A stretch of DNA of 64,000 nucleotides from Gehongia tenuis. GTDB taxonomy: Bacteria; Bacillota; Clostridia; Christensenellales; NSJ-53. The notes below the pieces were generated by a model that worked only from the letters and a program-made list of their open reading frames with translations, did no database searches and was not told where the DNA came from. This document shows, piece by piece, positions 33,956 to 44,500 of the stretch; the first letter of the stretch is position 1; each line of letters starts with the position of its first letter. Where the stretch lies: assembly GCF_014384795.1 (NCBI RefSeq), contig NZ_JACRSR010000001.1:1116001-1180000 (forward strand), given 5' to 3'. The position numbers were made by a program, and so were the translations under genes.

Positions 33956-36067
33956 TTACAGCTCAAAATCACAATTTTTCAGAAAACCCATAAACTTCTC
34001 CAGAGGTACTGCCGGGCTGTACAGATACCCTTGATAAAGATCGCATCCCAATCGTTCAAGGGTGCAGCGTTGTTCCGGGGTTTCCACGAATTCAGCAACC
34101 ACCTTGAACTTGAGGGATTCGGCAAGATACAAAATGGATGAAATGATATCCTGGCTTCGGGTATTGTCCGCAAGGCTCCGCACCAAGGAACCATCCAGCT
34201 TAACCACATCGAAGCGGTTGTCCTGAAGATACATCATGGAACTGTGGCCCATGCCAAAATCGTCCATAATGATCTGGATACCCAGATCATGGAGCGTGGT
34301 AAGCCGCTCCGTCATTTCCGGCGTGCTGGTAAGGGCGGTCTGTTCCGTCAGTTCCAGACCCATGTATTCCATGGGAACGGAGTATTTTCTTTGAAGGCGT
34401 TCAATCCGCTCCACAATGTCCGGCCGGTCCAGCTGCCTTGCGGTGAGATTGAAGGAGATCATGACCGGATGCCGGGACGTGATCTTGGCCGTATCCCGGA
34501 AGGTGTATTCCATCACCTGATCCTCAAGAGTGCTCAGGAATCCTCCTTCCTCTGCTAAGCGAATGATGAGCGGCGGTGCGATCCACCCGCCCACGGGATG
34601 CTCCCAGCGCAGCAGGGCTTCGCCGCCCACCATCCTTCCGGATGTATCCACCTGGGGCTGATAGTATAGCGTCACGCCCTTCGTCCTGACCAGATGCTCC
34701 AGATCGGCAGCCAAACTTTTGGCCATGGACCCAATTCTGCCCGGCCGTTCAAACAAAGCGACGCGTTCGCCGCGGCTCTCCTCCTCCAAGACAAGATTGG
34801 TCAGCGCTTCCACGTCCCTTTTAGCCTGGCGCAGTGCCCGCCGCTGGGAAAGCTTCACGAAGGGTGTGTAGATCAGAACCCCGATAGCAAGATTGAACAG
34901 CTGCAGCAGGCTTCCGGCTATGGACCCCGTTGCCGCATAGCCGCTGAGAAATAGGGGTGTCGTCCATCTCACCCCATGAGCCGCTACAGGCACCCAGCCT
35001 AAAACTGTCGCCAGATAGCTCACCGCGGTGAGCACCAGCGGCGTCAAAATAAAGGGTACCACATAGATGGGATTGAGGACGACCGGCAGACCAAAGACCA
35101 TCAGTTCATTGATGTTGAAAAGAACGGGAACGGCGGCAAGGCGAGTCAGCCTCAGCACATTTTTTCGTCTTTCATGGATGAGAATGGCGATCACCAGAGC
35201 GAGCAGCGTACCACACCCGCCAAAGAGGACGAAGGTATCCAGAAAGGTTTTGGTCATGATTTCAGTGGGGACCTGACCTGCAAGAACCTGCTGGACATTG
35301 ATGTCCATGCCCGTTTCAAATACGCCCTTCGCAACGCCGTCCAGCACGTTGCCCCCGTGCACGCCAAAAAACCACATGAAGTGAAGTGAGAAGACAAAGA
35401 CCAGTCCGCTGATCAGCCCCCGGCCCATGCCATTGAAGAGTGCGGCCAGCCAATCGGAAAAGAGGGTCTGGAAATTGGGTACGCCGAACAGATTCACCAT
35501 GGCCACATTGAGCAGTGCAAAAAGCAAAATCACAGCGCCCGCCGGAAAAATGGCGGCAATGATACCGTTGAGTTCGGTGCCGTCGGTATAGGTCCGCCAG
35601 CGCTGACCCATCCATCCGCAAAGCTTGATAAAAAGCACCGAGGCCAGAACAGCCACCAGAATGGCGTTAAAAAGCCAAGTGCTTTGAAAGATTTCAAAGG
35701 TGAACATCCTATCCTGCTGAATGGCAAAAGCAATGTAGGCCGCCAACGCAACAAAGGGCGTGATGCCCCCCAGGACACCATCGCCCTGCTCCCGGCCGTA
35801 GCTGTAGCTGATGGTCAAGAGCATAATCAGCGATATGATCCCCAGGGTCGCATTCTGCACCAGGCTGAGTACGCTTACCACCGTCCCATTGGCCAAACCG
35901 CTTAGAAACTCCTGATAGCCCTCAATGGGAAGGCTCTGCAGCACCAATGCAACGCATCCCGTTACGATAGCGGGAAGTGCAAGCACCATGCCGTTTCGAA
36001 CAGCGGTCAGTATGCGGTTGTTTTCTATGGCCGCGATCAGCCAGTCGCCTCTGGACGAGTGACTCAC
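33956..36067 (-). CDS. PTS EIIC (lactose/cellobiose type) fused to an EAL c-di-GMP phosphodiesterase
   Basis: A 703-residue fusion. Residues 1 to about 405 form a complete EIIC sugar permease of the lactose/cellobiose family, with F-F-G-V-H-G (sugar-site His) near 233-238 and N-I-N-E near 318-321. A short charged linker (405-450) leads to an EAL domain (455-700) with E483-A-L, N540, E575, D-D-F at 602-604, K623 and E662, so the metal and catalytic residues appear intact. No EIIA or EIIB is in the window. I infer a membrane sugar sensor or permease that controls c-di-GMP breakdown. GTG start overlapping the upstream stop by 4 nt. Confidence 0.92.
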   Translation of the reverse strand: MSHSSRGDWLIAAIENNRILTAVRNGMVLALPAIVTGCVALVLQSLPIEGYQEFLSGLANGTVVSVLSLVQNATLGIISLIMLLTISYSYGREQGDGVLGGITPFVALAAYIAFAIQQDRMFTFEIFQSTWLFNAILVAVLASVLFIKLCGWMGQRWRTYTDGTELNGIIAAIFPAGAVILLFALLNVAMVNLFGVPNFQTLFSDWLAALFNGMGRGLISGLVFVFSLHFMWFFGVHGGNVLDGVAKGVFETGMDINVQQVLAGQVPTEIMTKTFLDTFVLFGGCGTLLALVIAILIHERRKNVLRLTRLAAVPVLFNINELMVFGLPVVLNPIYVVPFILTPLVLTAVSYLATVLGWVPVAAHGVRWTTPLFLSGYAATGSIAGSLLQLFNLAIGVLIYTPFVKLSQRRALRQAKRDVEALTNLVLEEESRGERVALFERPGRIGSMAKSLAADLEHLVRTKGVTLYYQPQVDTSGRMVGGEALLRWEHPVGGWIAPPLIIRLAEEGGFLSTLEDQVMEYTFRDTAKITSRHPVMISFNLTARQLDRPDIVERIERLQRKYSVPMEYMGLELTEQTALTSTPEMTERLTTLHDLGIQIIMDDFGMGHSSMMYLQDNRFDVVKLDGSLVRSLADNTRSQDIISSILYLAESLKFKVVAEFVETPEQRCTLERLGCDLYQGYLYSPAVPLEKFMGFLKNCDFEL

Positions 36068-39036
36068 GAATCCACCACCTTATGCACATGATCCCGCGCT
36101 GCCCTGATCTCCTTTTTCAGCGATTCGGAAAGCGCCGCCGGCTCGGCCTCCGGCCAGCCCAGGTAATAGCCCTGCAAATAGTCCACCCCTAGGCTGATGA
36201 CCATATCCATTTCCGCCTTGGTTTCTACACCCTCGGCGATCGTGCGGATTTTCTGAGGCTTCAGATAGGAAACCAAATTTTTCAACAGACGCTGCCGGTT
36301 TTCGTCCTTATCAATGTTGCGCACGATGGACATGTCGATCTTCACATAGTCGGGCGTCAGTGAAAGAAGAATGCCGTCGCCGTTGTAACCCGTGCCAAAA
36401 TCGTCTATGGCAAGTTGGCTTCCCCATTGCTTGCAATAGTGCTGCTTGAGCACCATGGAGCGCTCATCCAGTTTCTCCTCCTCCGTGAGTTCCACCACAA
36501 TCCTCCCCAGGAAGGGCGCATACATGGTTTCAAAGAGCTTCATGTCCCGCTCGGACAGCACCTGATTTGGAATGGAATTGATGAAAACCTTGGCCCCGCG
36601 TTCCTCCGCCTTCAGCCGTGCAAAGGCTTCCAGGGCTTTGAACCAGGTGAGCTGCTCGATCTGATAAAGCTTGGACTGAGATTTCGCCAGGGTCAGTATC
36701 TCAAGGGGTGTGCTCAACGTATCGATCTTGGACCGCATCAGTGCCTCGTAGGCGAATACGCTGGCCGTAGCCACCTCCACAATGGGCTGGAAGTGATACT
36801 CCACCAGCTCGCCATCGATGAGCCGGTTCAGATCCTCCTTGCCGTGAAGCAGATAAGCGTCCTTCTCATAGCTTGCCCGGTCAAATTCCTTGAATTCTCC
36901 CTTGGTGGTGTTCTTCACCATGTACATGGCAAAGTCAGCATAACGGATCAGTGTCTCGTAGTCCTCCGCATCGTCGGGGTACCAGGCCACGCCCGCCGAA
37001 ACACGGATCTTGACAGAGTCGTTGTCGGGCAGCGGAAGAACCGTACTCAGCATCTCCCTTTGGATATCGGCAATGATCCGGCGCACCGCAGCTTTATCCT
37101 CGTAACCGTAGATAAATACATAGAATTCATCCCCGGACATGCGGGAAAGCACCACATTGTAGGGTGCAAACTTTTTCAAAGCATTCGCTGAATACTGAAT
37201 ATACACATCGCCGTAGTCATGACCATAGGTATCGTTGATATACTTCAAATTATCCAAATCCAGCATGATCAGCGCCGACACCTTGAGCGCCGCCGGGGAT
37301 GCAAATTTACGCTTCAGCTCCGCATGGAATGCCCGGCGGTTCAGCAAATTGGTCAGCAGATCATAATCCCGCTCGTATTCAATTTTGCGCTTTTCAAGCG
37401 TCTCCTGGGTGATATCCACCGCGACGCCCATGACCTTCTCCTCATCCTCCACCGACTCAAGACGCACCCAGCGCGGATGCCGCTGCTCGTCTTCGATTCG
37501 GAAGATGACGGCGTGTTCCGTGCGGCTTTCGACCCATTTTTCAAGGCTGAGCATGGCCTGCTTGAACTGTTCCGTATCCGCATACCCTCCCTCACTCAGG
37601 GGTTCAAGCCCAAGAATTTCAAAGAGGCGGCCGGTGCAGAAGGTCTGCCCCGTGGCTTTTCGGTACTCGAAAGCACCCAGCTGAATGTTGGACATATCCA
37701 CAATCTGGGACAGCTTGGAGGCCGCATCTGCAACATTGCTGCTCAAATCTTCAATGGCCTTGGCCAGTTCGTCAATCTCCACAATGTTGATTTTTCCCAG
37801 CCGGAGGGGCAGCCGCGCATCGCTGCTTTTTAGATCCCGCACCAGCCCCGTGATGGGCCGCGTGACCACTCTGCTGACCACGATCACCGTCACCACACCC
37901 AGGGTGAGCGAAATGCCCATGGAGATAAGGATCAACGTCTTGACGTGGTTGACAATGCTGAGCAGGTCGTTTTTGCCAATGATGCCGATGAGCGCCCAGC
38001 GATCATTCTCAAAGGGCGTGTGCGTATTATAGAGCTGCAAATACTGGACGCTGCCCACCGCTGCTTCGTTATAGCGCTCGCTCCTGGTGATCTCATAGTT
38101 GCTCTCGTATACTTCCTTACCCTCAAGGGCGATCCCGTTTGCATCACCGAAGAGCTGCTTGTAGATGGGTCCGCTTTCGATCACATTGTCAAAGCTGCGT
38201 TCCTCCCCCTCCGCCACCGCCAGCAGATAAGCGCCCTGTTTGTCCGTTGCGATCTCATCGTAGGGAAGAAGCTTTCGCAAATAATCCGTGGTGAGCTCCA
38301 CACCCAGAACGCCGTAAGGCTTGCCGTCAATCACCAGCGGGACGGAGTAGGTGATCACTTCAAGATCCTTTTCGCTCAGATGAAAGGGTCTGCTCCAATA
38401 GCCCAGATCCTGCCATCCAATCTCCAAATGCTCCTTGGCGGCTTCATAGGGCTTAAAGAAAAAATCGCTCTGCTCCGTAAGCTTGAACCTGGGGGTCCAC
38501 CACGTATCCATGGGAATGCCCATGCTCTTGGTCACATTGGAGGGAGCGCGCTCAATCAAAATATCCGAATTGTTCACCGAATTGGACTCCGGGTCGGTGT
38601 CCCGCAGATAGATTCCCGAATAGGAGTCGTTTTCATTCAGATCATCAAAGACAATGAAGGCGCCGGTAACGGAATTCTTGCGAAGAAGATAGAGCACATC
38701 ATCCGAAAGCCTCTCCAAAAGATCGGATGGCACACTGTCGTCACCATTGAGATGGGCAAGATCCATATTTTTCTCGGTCAGGTAGCTCTCAACCTCGTTA
38801 TTCACCGCGCTCACCGAATCGCCCAGATTGGACCAGCGCTGCACCATCTCATTCTGAAGATAATTTTTCCGATTGATCACCCTTTGATTGAGAATATCAA
38901 AGGCGTTGTGGGTCATGGTGTTCAAGGTACCGCTCCATAAAATGGTACCAAAAAACAACCCCGTCTGAATCAGCATCACGAGAATCATGGGGACCATCAG
39001 TTTTTTCATGATGGAGTTGTTTTCTGATCGTCTCAT
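36064..39036 (-). CDS. dCACHE-HAMP-PAS-GGDEF-EAL c-di-GMP signalling protein
   Basis: A 990-residue membrane receptor. Helix 1 at about 11-33, a large extracytoplasmic dCACHE-type sensor (about 35-365), helix 2 at 367-389, HAMP (390-445), a PAS-like domain (about 446-545), GGDEF (about 555-720) with the active-site variant S-G-D-E-F at 634-638, and EAL (about 735-980) with E764-A-L, N-S-I-P-N, D-D-F-G-T-G at 878-883 and A-E-G-V-E-T at 934-939. Both catalytic domains keep key residues, so it may make or break c-di-GMP. It follows the solute-binding lipoprotein gene by 22 nt and overlaps the PTS-EAL gene by 4 nt. Confidence 0.93.
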   Translation of the reverse strand: MRRSENNSIMKKLMVPMILVMLIQTGLFFGTILWSGTLNTMTHNAFDILNQRVINRKNYLQNEMVQRWSNLGDSVSAVNNEVESYLTEKNMDLAHLNGDDSVPSDLLERLSDDVLYLLRKNSVTGAFIVFDDLNENDSYSGIYLRDTDPESNSVNNSDILIERAPSNVTKSMGIPMDTWWTPRFKLTEQSDFFFKPYEAAKEHLEIGWQDLGYWSRPFHLSEKDLEVITYSVPLVIDGKPYGVLGVELTTDYLRKLLPYDEIATDKQGAYLLAVAEGEERSFDNVIESGPIYKQLFGDANGIALEGKEVYESNYEITRSERYNEAAVGSVQYLQLYNTHTPFENDRWALIGIIGKNDLLSIVNHVKTLILISMGISLTLGVVTVIVVSRVVTRPITGLVRDLKSSDARLPLRLGKINIVEIDELAKAIEDLSSNVADAASKLSQIVDMSNIQLGAFEYRKATGQTFCTGRLFEILGLEPLSEGGYADTEQFKQAMLSLEKWVESRTEHAVIFRIEDEQRHPRWVRLESVEDEEKVMGVAVDITQETLEKRKIEYERDYDLLTNLLNRRAFHAELKRKFASPAALKVSALIMLDLDNLKYINDTYGHDYGDVYIQYSANALKKFAPYNVVLSRMSGDEFYVFIYGYEDKAAVRRIIADIQREMLSTVLPLPDNDSVKIRVSAGVAWYPDDAEDYETLIRYADFAMYMVKNTTKGEFKEFDRASYEKDAYLLHGKEDLNRLIDGELVEYHFQPIVEVATASVFAYEALMRSKIDTLSTPLEILTLAKSQSKLYQIEQLTWFKALEAFARLKAEERGAKVFINSIPNQVLSERDMKLFETMYAPFLGRIVVELTEEEKLDERSMVLKQHYCKQWGSQLAIDDFGTGYNGDGILLSLTPDYVKIDMSIVRNIDKDENRQRLLKNLVSYLKPQKIRTIAEGVETKAEMDMVISLGVDYLQGYYLGWPEAEPAALSESLKKEIRAARDHVHKVVDS

Positions 39037-39058
39037 AGCGCTACCTCAAAAGGAGAAC

Positions 39059-40513
39059 TTACTCGATGGCCGCATTCAAATCGTTCTTAAAGGACGTCAG
39101 CCATGCGTTGAAGTGGTCATCGGTATCAAAACGGGCCACCGCATCCTTTCGGCTCACACCGCTCTGCATAAGGCTTACGATCTCGGCCCGGTCGGCGTTG
39201 GCCTGATCCATCATGGAGTTCTCAAGGACATTTCGGGCGGCGGTTCCGCCTTCAAAAGCTTTGTTGGTATAAAACGTATGGGTTTTGGTCATTTCAATGG
39301 CCACCGGGAAGGTTGCCTCAAGATTCTTTGTGGTCGACGATTCCTCGGACTGCTTCAGGGCCGGCTCAATCATCGCCATATCATTGGCTTCCGTTTTGAC
39401 GGGCAGGTAACCCGAACCCACGGAGAAATCAATGTTTCGCTGGGCTTCCGTGAACCACTTCAAAAAGACCGTCGCCGCATATTCCTTTTTCTCATCGGAC
39501 TTGGTAACCACCATGCCCGCGCCCTGCTGCACGGCGTAGAGTTCCCCGCCTTCAAAATGGGGCGGCGCCATCACCCAGGGCTCGATATCATAGCTTTCAC
39601 TGTCATCCACCGTCACCTTGTCGGGAAAATAGGCTGCCCCCGAGGTGGAGCCCACCAGGGCGATCAGATCTCCCGTCTTGGCATCATCGGAACGAAAGCG
39701 GCCATAGGCGCCAAAATAGCCGTTGATATAGGGCACATAAAAGTTGTCCCAGAGCTTGCGCATGATATCATCATCGACGTTCAGCTTCACCTTGCCCTGG
39801 TTCACCTCAAAGATTTCCGTGCCCAGCTGCCGGCAGCCGATAATAAAATAATTCGCCATGGCATCCCGGCCAAAGAATGCTTTGCCGTCATTGGGCTCCT
39901 CGGTAAGGCCGTCGGTCCATTCGTAATAGGCCTCCGCCGTGCGCACCAGGCCTTCCATGGTCTCAAGATCCTCCAGTTTAGCGCCGGTTGCCTCAGCGAA
40001 CCGGTCCCAGTCGGTCTTGTTGAGCATGAATACCTCCGAGGACTTTGCGGTGGGAAAAATCTTGAGATGCCCTTCCGCATCAAAACGGCCCTCCTCAATA
40101 TATGCAGGAACATACTGCGCCAGCTCTTCCTCGGTCAGATAGCTGTCCAGTTCGGCCACAAGGCCCAGCTGATCCACCTGATAGGCCGTATCCGCATAGG
40201 CGGCGAACACATCGGGAATATCGCCGGAACCCACCTTTTGATTGGCGGCATCGATGACCTTCTCAATCAGTTCGTTCACGTTGTTGCCCTGACTGAAGGC
40301 CTCCACGACAATGCCCTCATCCAGGCCCACCGTATCGTTGAACTCCGTCACCAGCTCATCGAAAGCGGTTTTCTGGGGCCCATTGTAATAATGCCATATT
40401 TCAATGGATACCGGATTTTTCGCATCCAGTATCTTCTTCTCCCCGCATCCCGAAAGCATGGCGGTTAACATGCATAAGACCGCCAGAAAACAAACTGCTT
40501 TTTTTATTCTCAT
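39059..40513 (-). CDS. Extracellular solute-binding lipoprotein (ABC family 1 type)
   Basis: A 484-residue exported lipoprotein: signal helix, then lipobox L-S-G-C at about residues 20-23, then a family-1 solute-binding fold (starts V-S-I-E-I-W-H-Y-Y, typical of sugar-binding proteins). The ATG at 40513 has GGGAGG 7 nt upstream. No ABC permease or ATPase gene is near it; instead it heads an operon with two c-di-GMP proteins. I infer that it delivers a ligand to the CACHE receptor or the EIIC partner rather than to a transporter; a permease elsewhere on the chromosome is the alternative. Confidence 0.9.
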   Translation of the reverse strand: MRIKKAVCFLAVLCMLTAMLSGCGEKKILDAKNPVSIEIWHYYNGPQKTAFDELVTEFNDTVGLDEGIVVEAFSQGNNVNELIEKVIDAANQKVGSGDIPDVFAAYADTAYQVDQLGLVAELDSYLTEEELAQYVPAYIEEGRFDAEGHLKIFPTAKSSEVFMLNKTDWDRFAEATGAKLEDLETMEGLVRTAEAYYEWTDGLTEEPNDGKAFFGRDAMANYFIIGCRQLGTEIFEVNQGKVKLNVDDDIMRKLWDNFYVPYINGYFGAYGRFRSDDAKTGDLIALVGSTSGAAYFPDKVTVDDSESYDIEPWVMAPPHFEGGELYAVQQGAGMVVTKSDEKKEYAATVFLKWFTEAQRNIDFSVGSGYLPVKTEANDMAMIEPALKQSEESSTTKNLEATFPVAIEMTKTHTFYTNKAFEGGTAARNVLENSMMDQANADRAEIVSLMQSGVSRKDAVARFDTDDHFNAWLTSFKNDLNAAIE

Positions 40514-40537
40514 ATCCATACCTCCCACTAAAGGAAC

Positions 40538-40546
40538 ATTATATCA
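40538..40546 (-). promoter_or_regulatory. Extended -10 promoter of the solute-binding/c-di-GMP operon
   Basis: Minus-strand TG-A-TATAAT, 25 nt before the start codon of the lipoprotein gene; no convincing -35. Confidence 0.6.
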
Positions 40547-40646
40547 GCAAACCCTATGGACGGATAGCACAATACGCTAAAATGATACGTTTTTCTGCAG
40601 ATTTAAGGAAATCAAAGAAAGGTTAGCTGCTTTTCCGTGAGTTCGT

Positions 40647-41498
40647 TCATCTTTTTCTTAAAGGTGCCATATAGCTTCCCGAGAGATGGTAGGCATCCCG
40701 CACGGCATGAACCATTTTGTAAAGTTCATCCTTGTAGGCCTTGCCCGCTCCGCCCGTGGCATAAAGCTTTTGGTATTTGGGAAGCAGCTCCGGGAATTCG
40801 TGAGCGATAAAATCCATGAACACATTGCGCGTTTGCCCCCGCAGGTACAAAGTCCCCGGCAAAACATAGTCCACCTCGGCATCCCGTCCCCCGGCAAAAA
40901 GCCCTTCCATGTTGTTTCGATTGTCCGTAAGATAGGGTAAAATGGGCATCACATGCAGACCCGTACAGGCGTTGGTATCCCTCATGGCCTTCAGCATGGC
41001 GAAACGGCGTTTTGAGCTTACGGCTCCCGGCTCCAGCTTGGCTTGAAGCTGCTCATCCACCGTGGTGATGGTGGCCGCAATATTTACCATCGCAACATGG
41101 GACAGCTCATCGATGAGTTCCAGGTCCCGCAAAATAAGATCCGATTTGGTGGATATGATCACCGGTGTGCGATAGCGAATGAAAAGTTTGAGCACCTCCG
41201 GCATGATCTTGCGCTCCCGCTCCCAGGGCTGATAGCTATCCGTCACCCCGCCGATGCTGACGATCTCCCGCTTCCAATTCGGCGAGGCCAGCTCTTTTTC
41301 CAGCTTCTCCAGAATGTTGGTTTTCGCAAAGATATCTCCAAAAAAATCCCCGGAGTCCAGATAGCGGTGGGAGTAGATGGCAAAGCAGTATCTGCAACGG
41401 TGTTCACAGCCCCGATACAGATTTAGGTCCCATGCAAAGGGAATTTTTCGCTTCAGTTTATGCAAAGCGCTCTCGCAGGTAATCTCATGATAGTTCAT
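40647..41498 (-). CDS. SPL-family radical SAM protein
   Basis: A 283-residue radical SAM enzyme related to spore photoproduct lyase (SplB-like DNA repair photolyase group). The 4Fe-4S motif C-E-H-R-C-R-Y-C (CX3CX2C) lies near residue 31, preceded by the typical N-L-Y-R-G. It lacks the N-terminal part of true SplB, so the substrate is uncertain. The ATG at 41498 has GAGG 8 nt upstream and follows the stop of the GGDEF/EAL gene by 2 nt, so it is translated with it. Confidence 0.88.
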   Translation of the reverse strand: MNYHEITCESALHKLKRKIPFAWDLNLYRGCEHRCRYCFAIYSHRYLDSGDFFGDIFAKTNILEKLEKELASPNWKREIVSIGGVTDSYQPWERERKIMPEVLKLFIRYRTPVIISTKSDLILRDLELIDELSHVAMVNIAATITTVDEQLQAKLEPGAVSSKRRFAMLKAMRDTNACTGLHVMPILPYLTDNRNNMEGLFAGGRDAEVDYVLPGTLYLRGQTRNVFMDFIAHEFPELLPKYQKLYATGGAGKAYKDELYKMVHAVRDAYHLSGSYMAPLRKR

Positions 41499-41500
41499 AT

Positions 41501-44500
41501 TCAATGCCTCAGCTGATTCAATTCTTCTTCGGGCATGGGGCGTCCAAAGAGAAAGCCCTGGATAAAATCCAGATTCATGGGCCTAACAATGTCGTATTCC
41601 TCCTGGGTTTCCACGCCCTCCAGACACACCTTGATGCCCACGTCGTGGCACAATTCAACAATGAACCGAATAAAGGTGGCATCAAAGGTGCTGGAGCGGA
41701 TATCCCGGATGAATGCCCGGTCGATCTTCACCACATCGGCAGGACAGTTTTTTAGAATCTCCAGGGAGGAATATCCCGTCCCAAAATCATCCATGGCAAT
41801 ACGGATCCCCAACCCCCGTATCTTTTGAAACACGTGGGCCAATGCGTCAATGCTGGATACAATATTGCTTTCGGTAAGCTCCACAATGATATTATTTGCA
41901 TCCACACCATACTTTTTGAGCGTCTCATCCATGAAATCCACAAAATCCTGCTCGATCAGCTGCAGATAGGACAAATTGATGCTCATGGTAAAGTCCGCGG
42001 ACTTGTGTACGCACTGGGCGTAAGCCCTTATCGCACGGTCAAATACCCAGCGGCCCACTGGATGGATGAGCCCGCTCTCCTCGAGAAGCGGAATAAATTC
42101 ACCCGGCGCGATGGAGCCATATTCATCACACCGCCAGCGGCACAGGGCCTCCGCGCCCTTCAGTTTTTGTGTATCCGCGTAGATCTGAGGCTGGTAGTTA
42201 AGTTCAAATCCCTGGAAATGGTTCTCCACGCTCGTTCGAAGAAGCTCCGTGATCTCCAAAGCCCGCTCCTTGTGCTGCAAAATGTTTTTTGCAAAAAAGG
42301 CCAAACGATTCTTGCCTTTAAGCTTGGCATATTCCAGCGAATAATCGGCGTGCTTGATGAGCTCAAGATAGTTCTGGCCGTCCTCGGGATAGAAGACGCA
42401 GCCGGCGGACAGCGTACAGAAATACTTCCTGCCGCCGTATTCCTGCTGATGGTTGAAGGTTTGGTAGATGTTCTCGTAGATTGCCCGCATATCCTCCGGC
42501 GAAGCGCCGCTAAAGAGCACGGCAAACTCATCGCCGTCCCTACGATAGACGGCGGCGCTCTCCGGCAGCAGGGACTGAATCTTTTGGGAGGTGATGCGGA
42601 TAACCTCATCGCCAAAGAACCGGTCATACAGATCGTTCACCCGTTTGAATTCATCCATCCCCAGAACCATGATCCCCAGCCTTTGGCGGGGCCGGTCCTC
42701 AAGAAAGGCCTTGATTTGATCCTCGAATTCAAACTTGTTGAACAGTCCTGTCAGGTGATCAATCTTGTTCTTTTTGCCGAGGTTGGTGATCATGCCGGCA
42801 AAGAGCACCGGCTCACCCTTCTCATCCCGCTCCAGATGGCCCCGGCACCGCATCCACACCCATTCTCCCTTGCGGTTCTTGGCCCGATATTCCACGCTGT
42901 GATAGTCTGCACGGCCGTCGGCGATCTCCTGGTTGGCTTCCAGGAATGCCTGTTTATCCTGTTCATGTACCCGGGCTCCCCATACCGCGGCGGCATTTTC
43001 GATCACCTCTCCCGGAAGATCGAATTCCTCCACCATGGCCCTCGGATACCGGAATACCCCCGTTTTCATGTTGCAGACATAGATGTAGTCGTCGGTGCTC
43101 TGCACCAGCGCATCGTAGAGCCGGTCCGTATCGTATTGAAAACTTTTGATATCATACGCAGCTCTCTCGTCCATTCGAATGCGCTTTTGTTCCGCACGCT
43201 CGATATGAAAGGCCCGTTTCTGCTCGTACATGCGCTCATCCACACGGCCTAAAATTTCGCTCTCGTCCAGGGTATCCTCCGGTTTGACCTCCAATATGCC
43301 ATAGCAAAAACCAATGGTATAGGGCTTTCCCAGGGCCTCGCCTTTCTCTGCCATTCTTTTTTTGATATCGGCAACGACCTGCGCCGCTTCCGTCTCATCC
43401 CTATTTTTCATGACGATGATGAATTCATCGCCGCTCAGCCGGAAGGCGTAATCATCCTTTTTCAGACACTCCCGCACGCTGTCGGCGATGATCTGGATCA
43501 GAATATCTCCCTCCGCGTGGCCGTAGGCATCATTGATTTCCTTGAGCAGATTGATATCATACATGCAAACGCTGACGGGAACCTTCTCACGTACGCCTTC
43601 AAGGAGGGTGCGCTGGAGCGCCAGTTTTCCAGCCCGGCGGTTCAGCAGCTGGGTCAGTTCATCCACACTGGCAGCTCTTGAGAGAAGCTTTGAATCGGTC
43701 ACATCCACCGACTGCTGGTAATGCACCAGAGAGCCGTCAAACCATTGAATAAGGTCATCGTGATTCTCATAGATTCTCCCCGTGACCGAGTTATGTTCCT
43801 CCCAGATCTGTACCCCGCCGTCCGGATTGTTCAGCATCTTTCTCACAGGGCAGAAGTGACACCGTCCGGTCATGCCCTTTTGCAGAACCTTCCAGCAGAT
43901 TTCGCCTTCCGGATTGTCCAGTCCAAAGGCATCCTTCATCGTGCGGTTCATAAAAAGAATTTGGTCCGTCTTGGGGTCGGTCACATAGATATTGACCCGC
44001 ATGCTGTCCATAATGGCATTGATTGCCCAGTTTTGCTGCAAAAGATTATCATGGGAGTTCTTATTGGCAAAGGATATGCTGATAATGGTGACAAGGAGCT
44101 TCAGCGCCCCCTTTTCCTGATCCGTCCAGGGACCGCTTTCCTTGCCAAAATAAGCGAAGCCCAAAATCTCATGATCATGTGCAATGGGAAAAAGGGTGGG
44201 ATCATAGTCGAGGCGCCTTCCGCCCATGGAGCTTTCCACCATGGTTTTCAAAGTGTCATCCTCAATCCGTCCCTCTTTGCTGTAAACCGCCATCAGTTCG
44301 GCAAGCCGCTTCGAGAGAAAATCCACGTAAAACGCTTCACATTCCTGTGATGCCGCGCCCCAAAAAGCCGATTCCTTCACCTCGGCCCTTTCATTGCAGC
44401 GCACCAGAGCAAGACGGCAGACCGGCACGGAACCCTGAATATAGCCTGCCAGCTGTTGGGCCGCATCCATCAAAGTGCCGGAACCATTCAGGAATGGTTC

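Noticed and set aside
33956..36067. Part of a working lactose/cellobiose PTS operon
   Set aside because: No EIIA, EIIB, phospho-beta-glycosidase or antiterminator is near, and the EIIC is fused to EAL.
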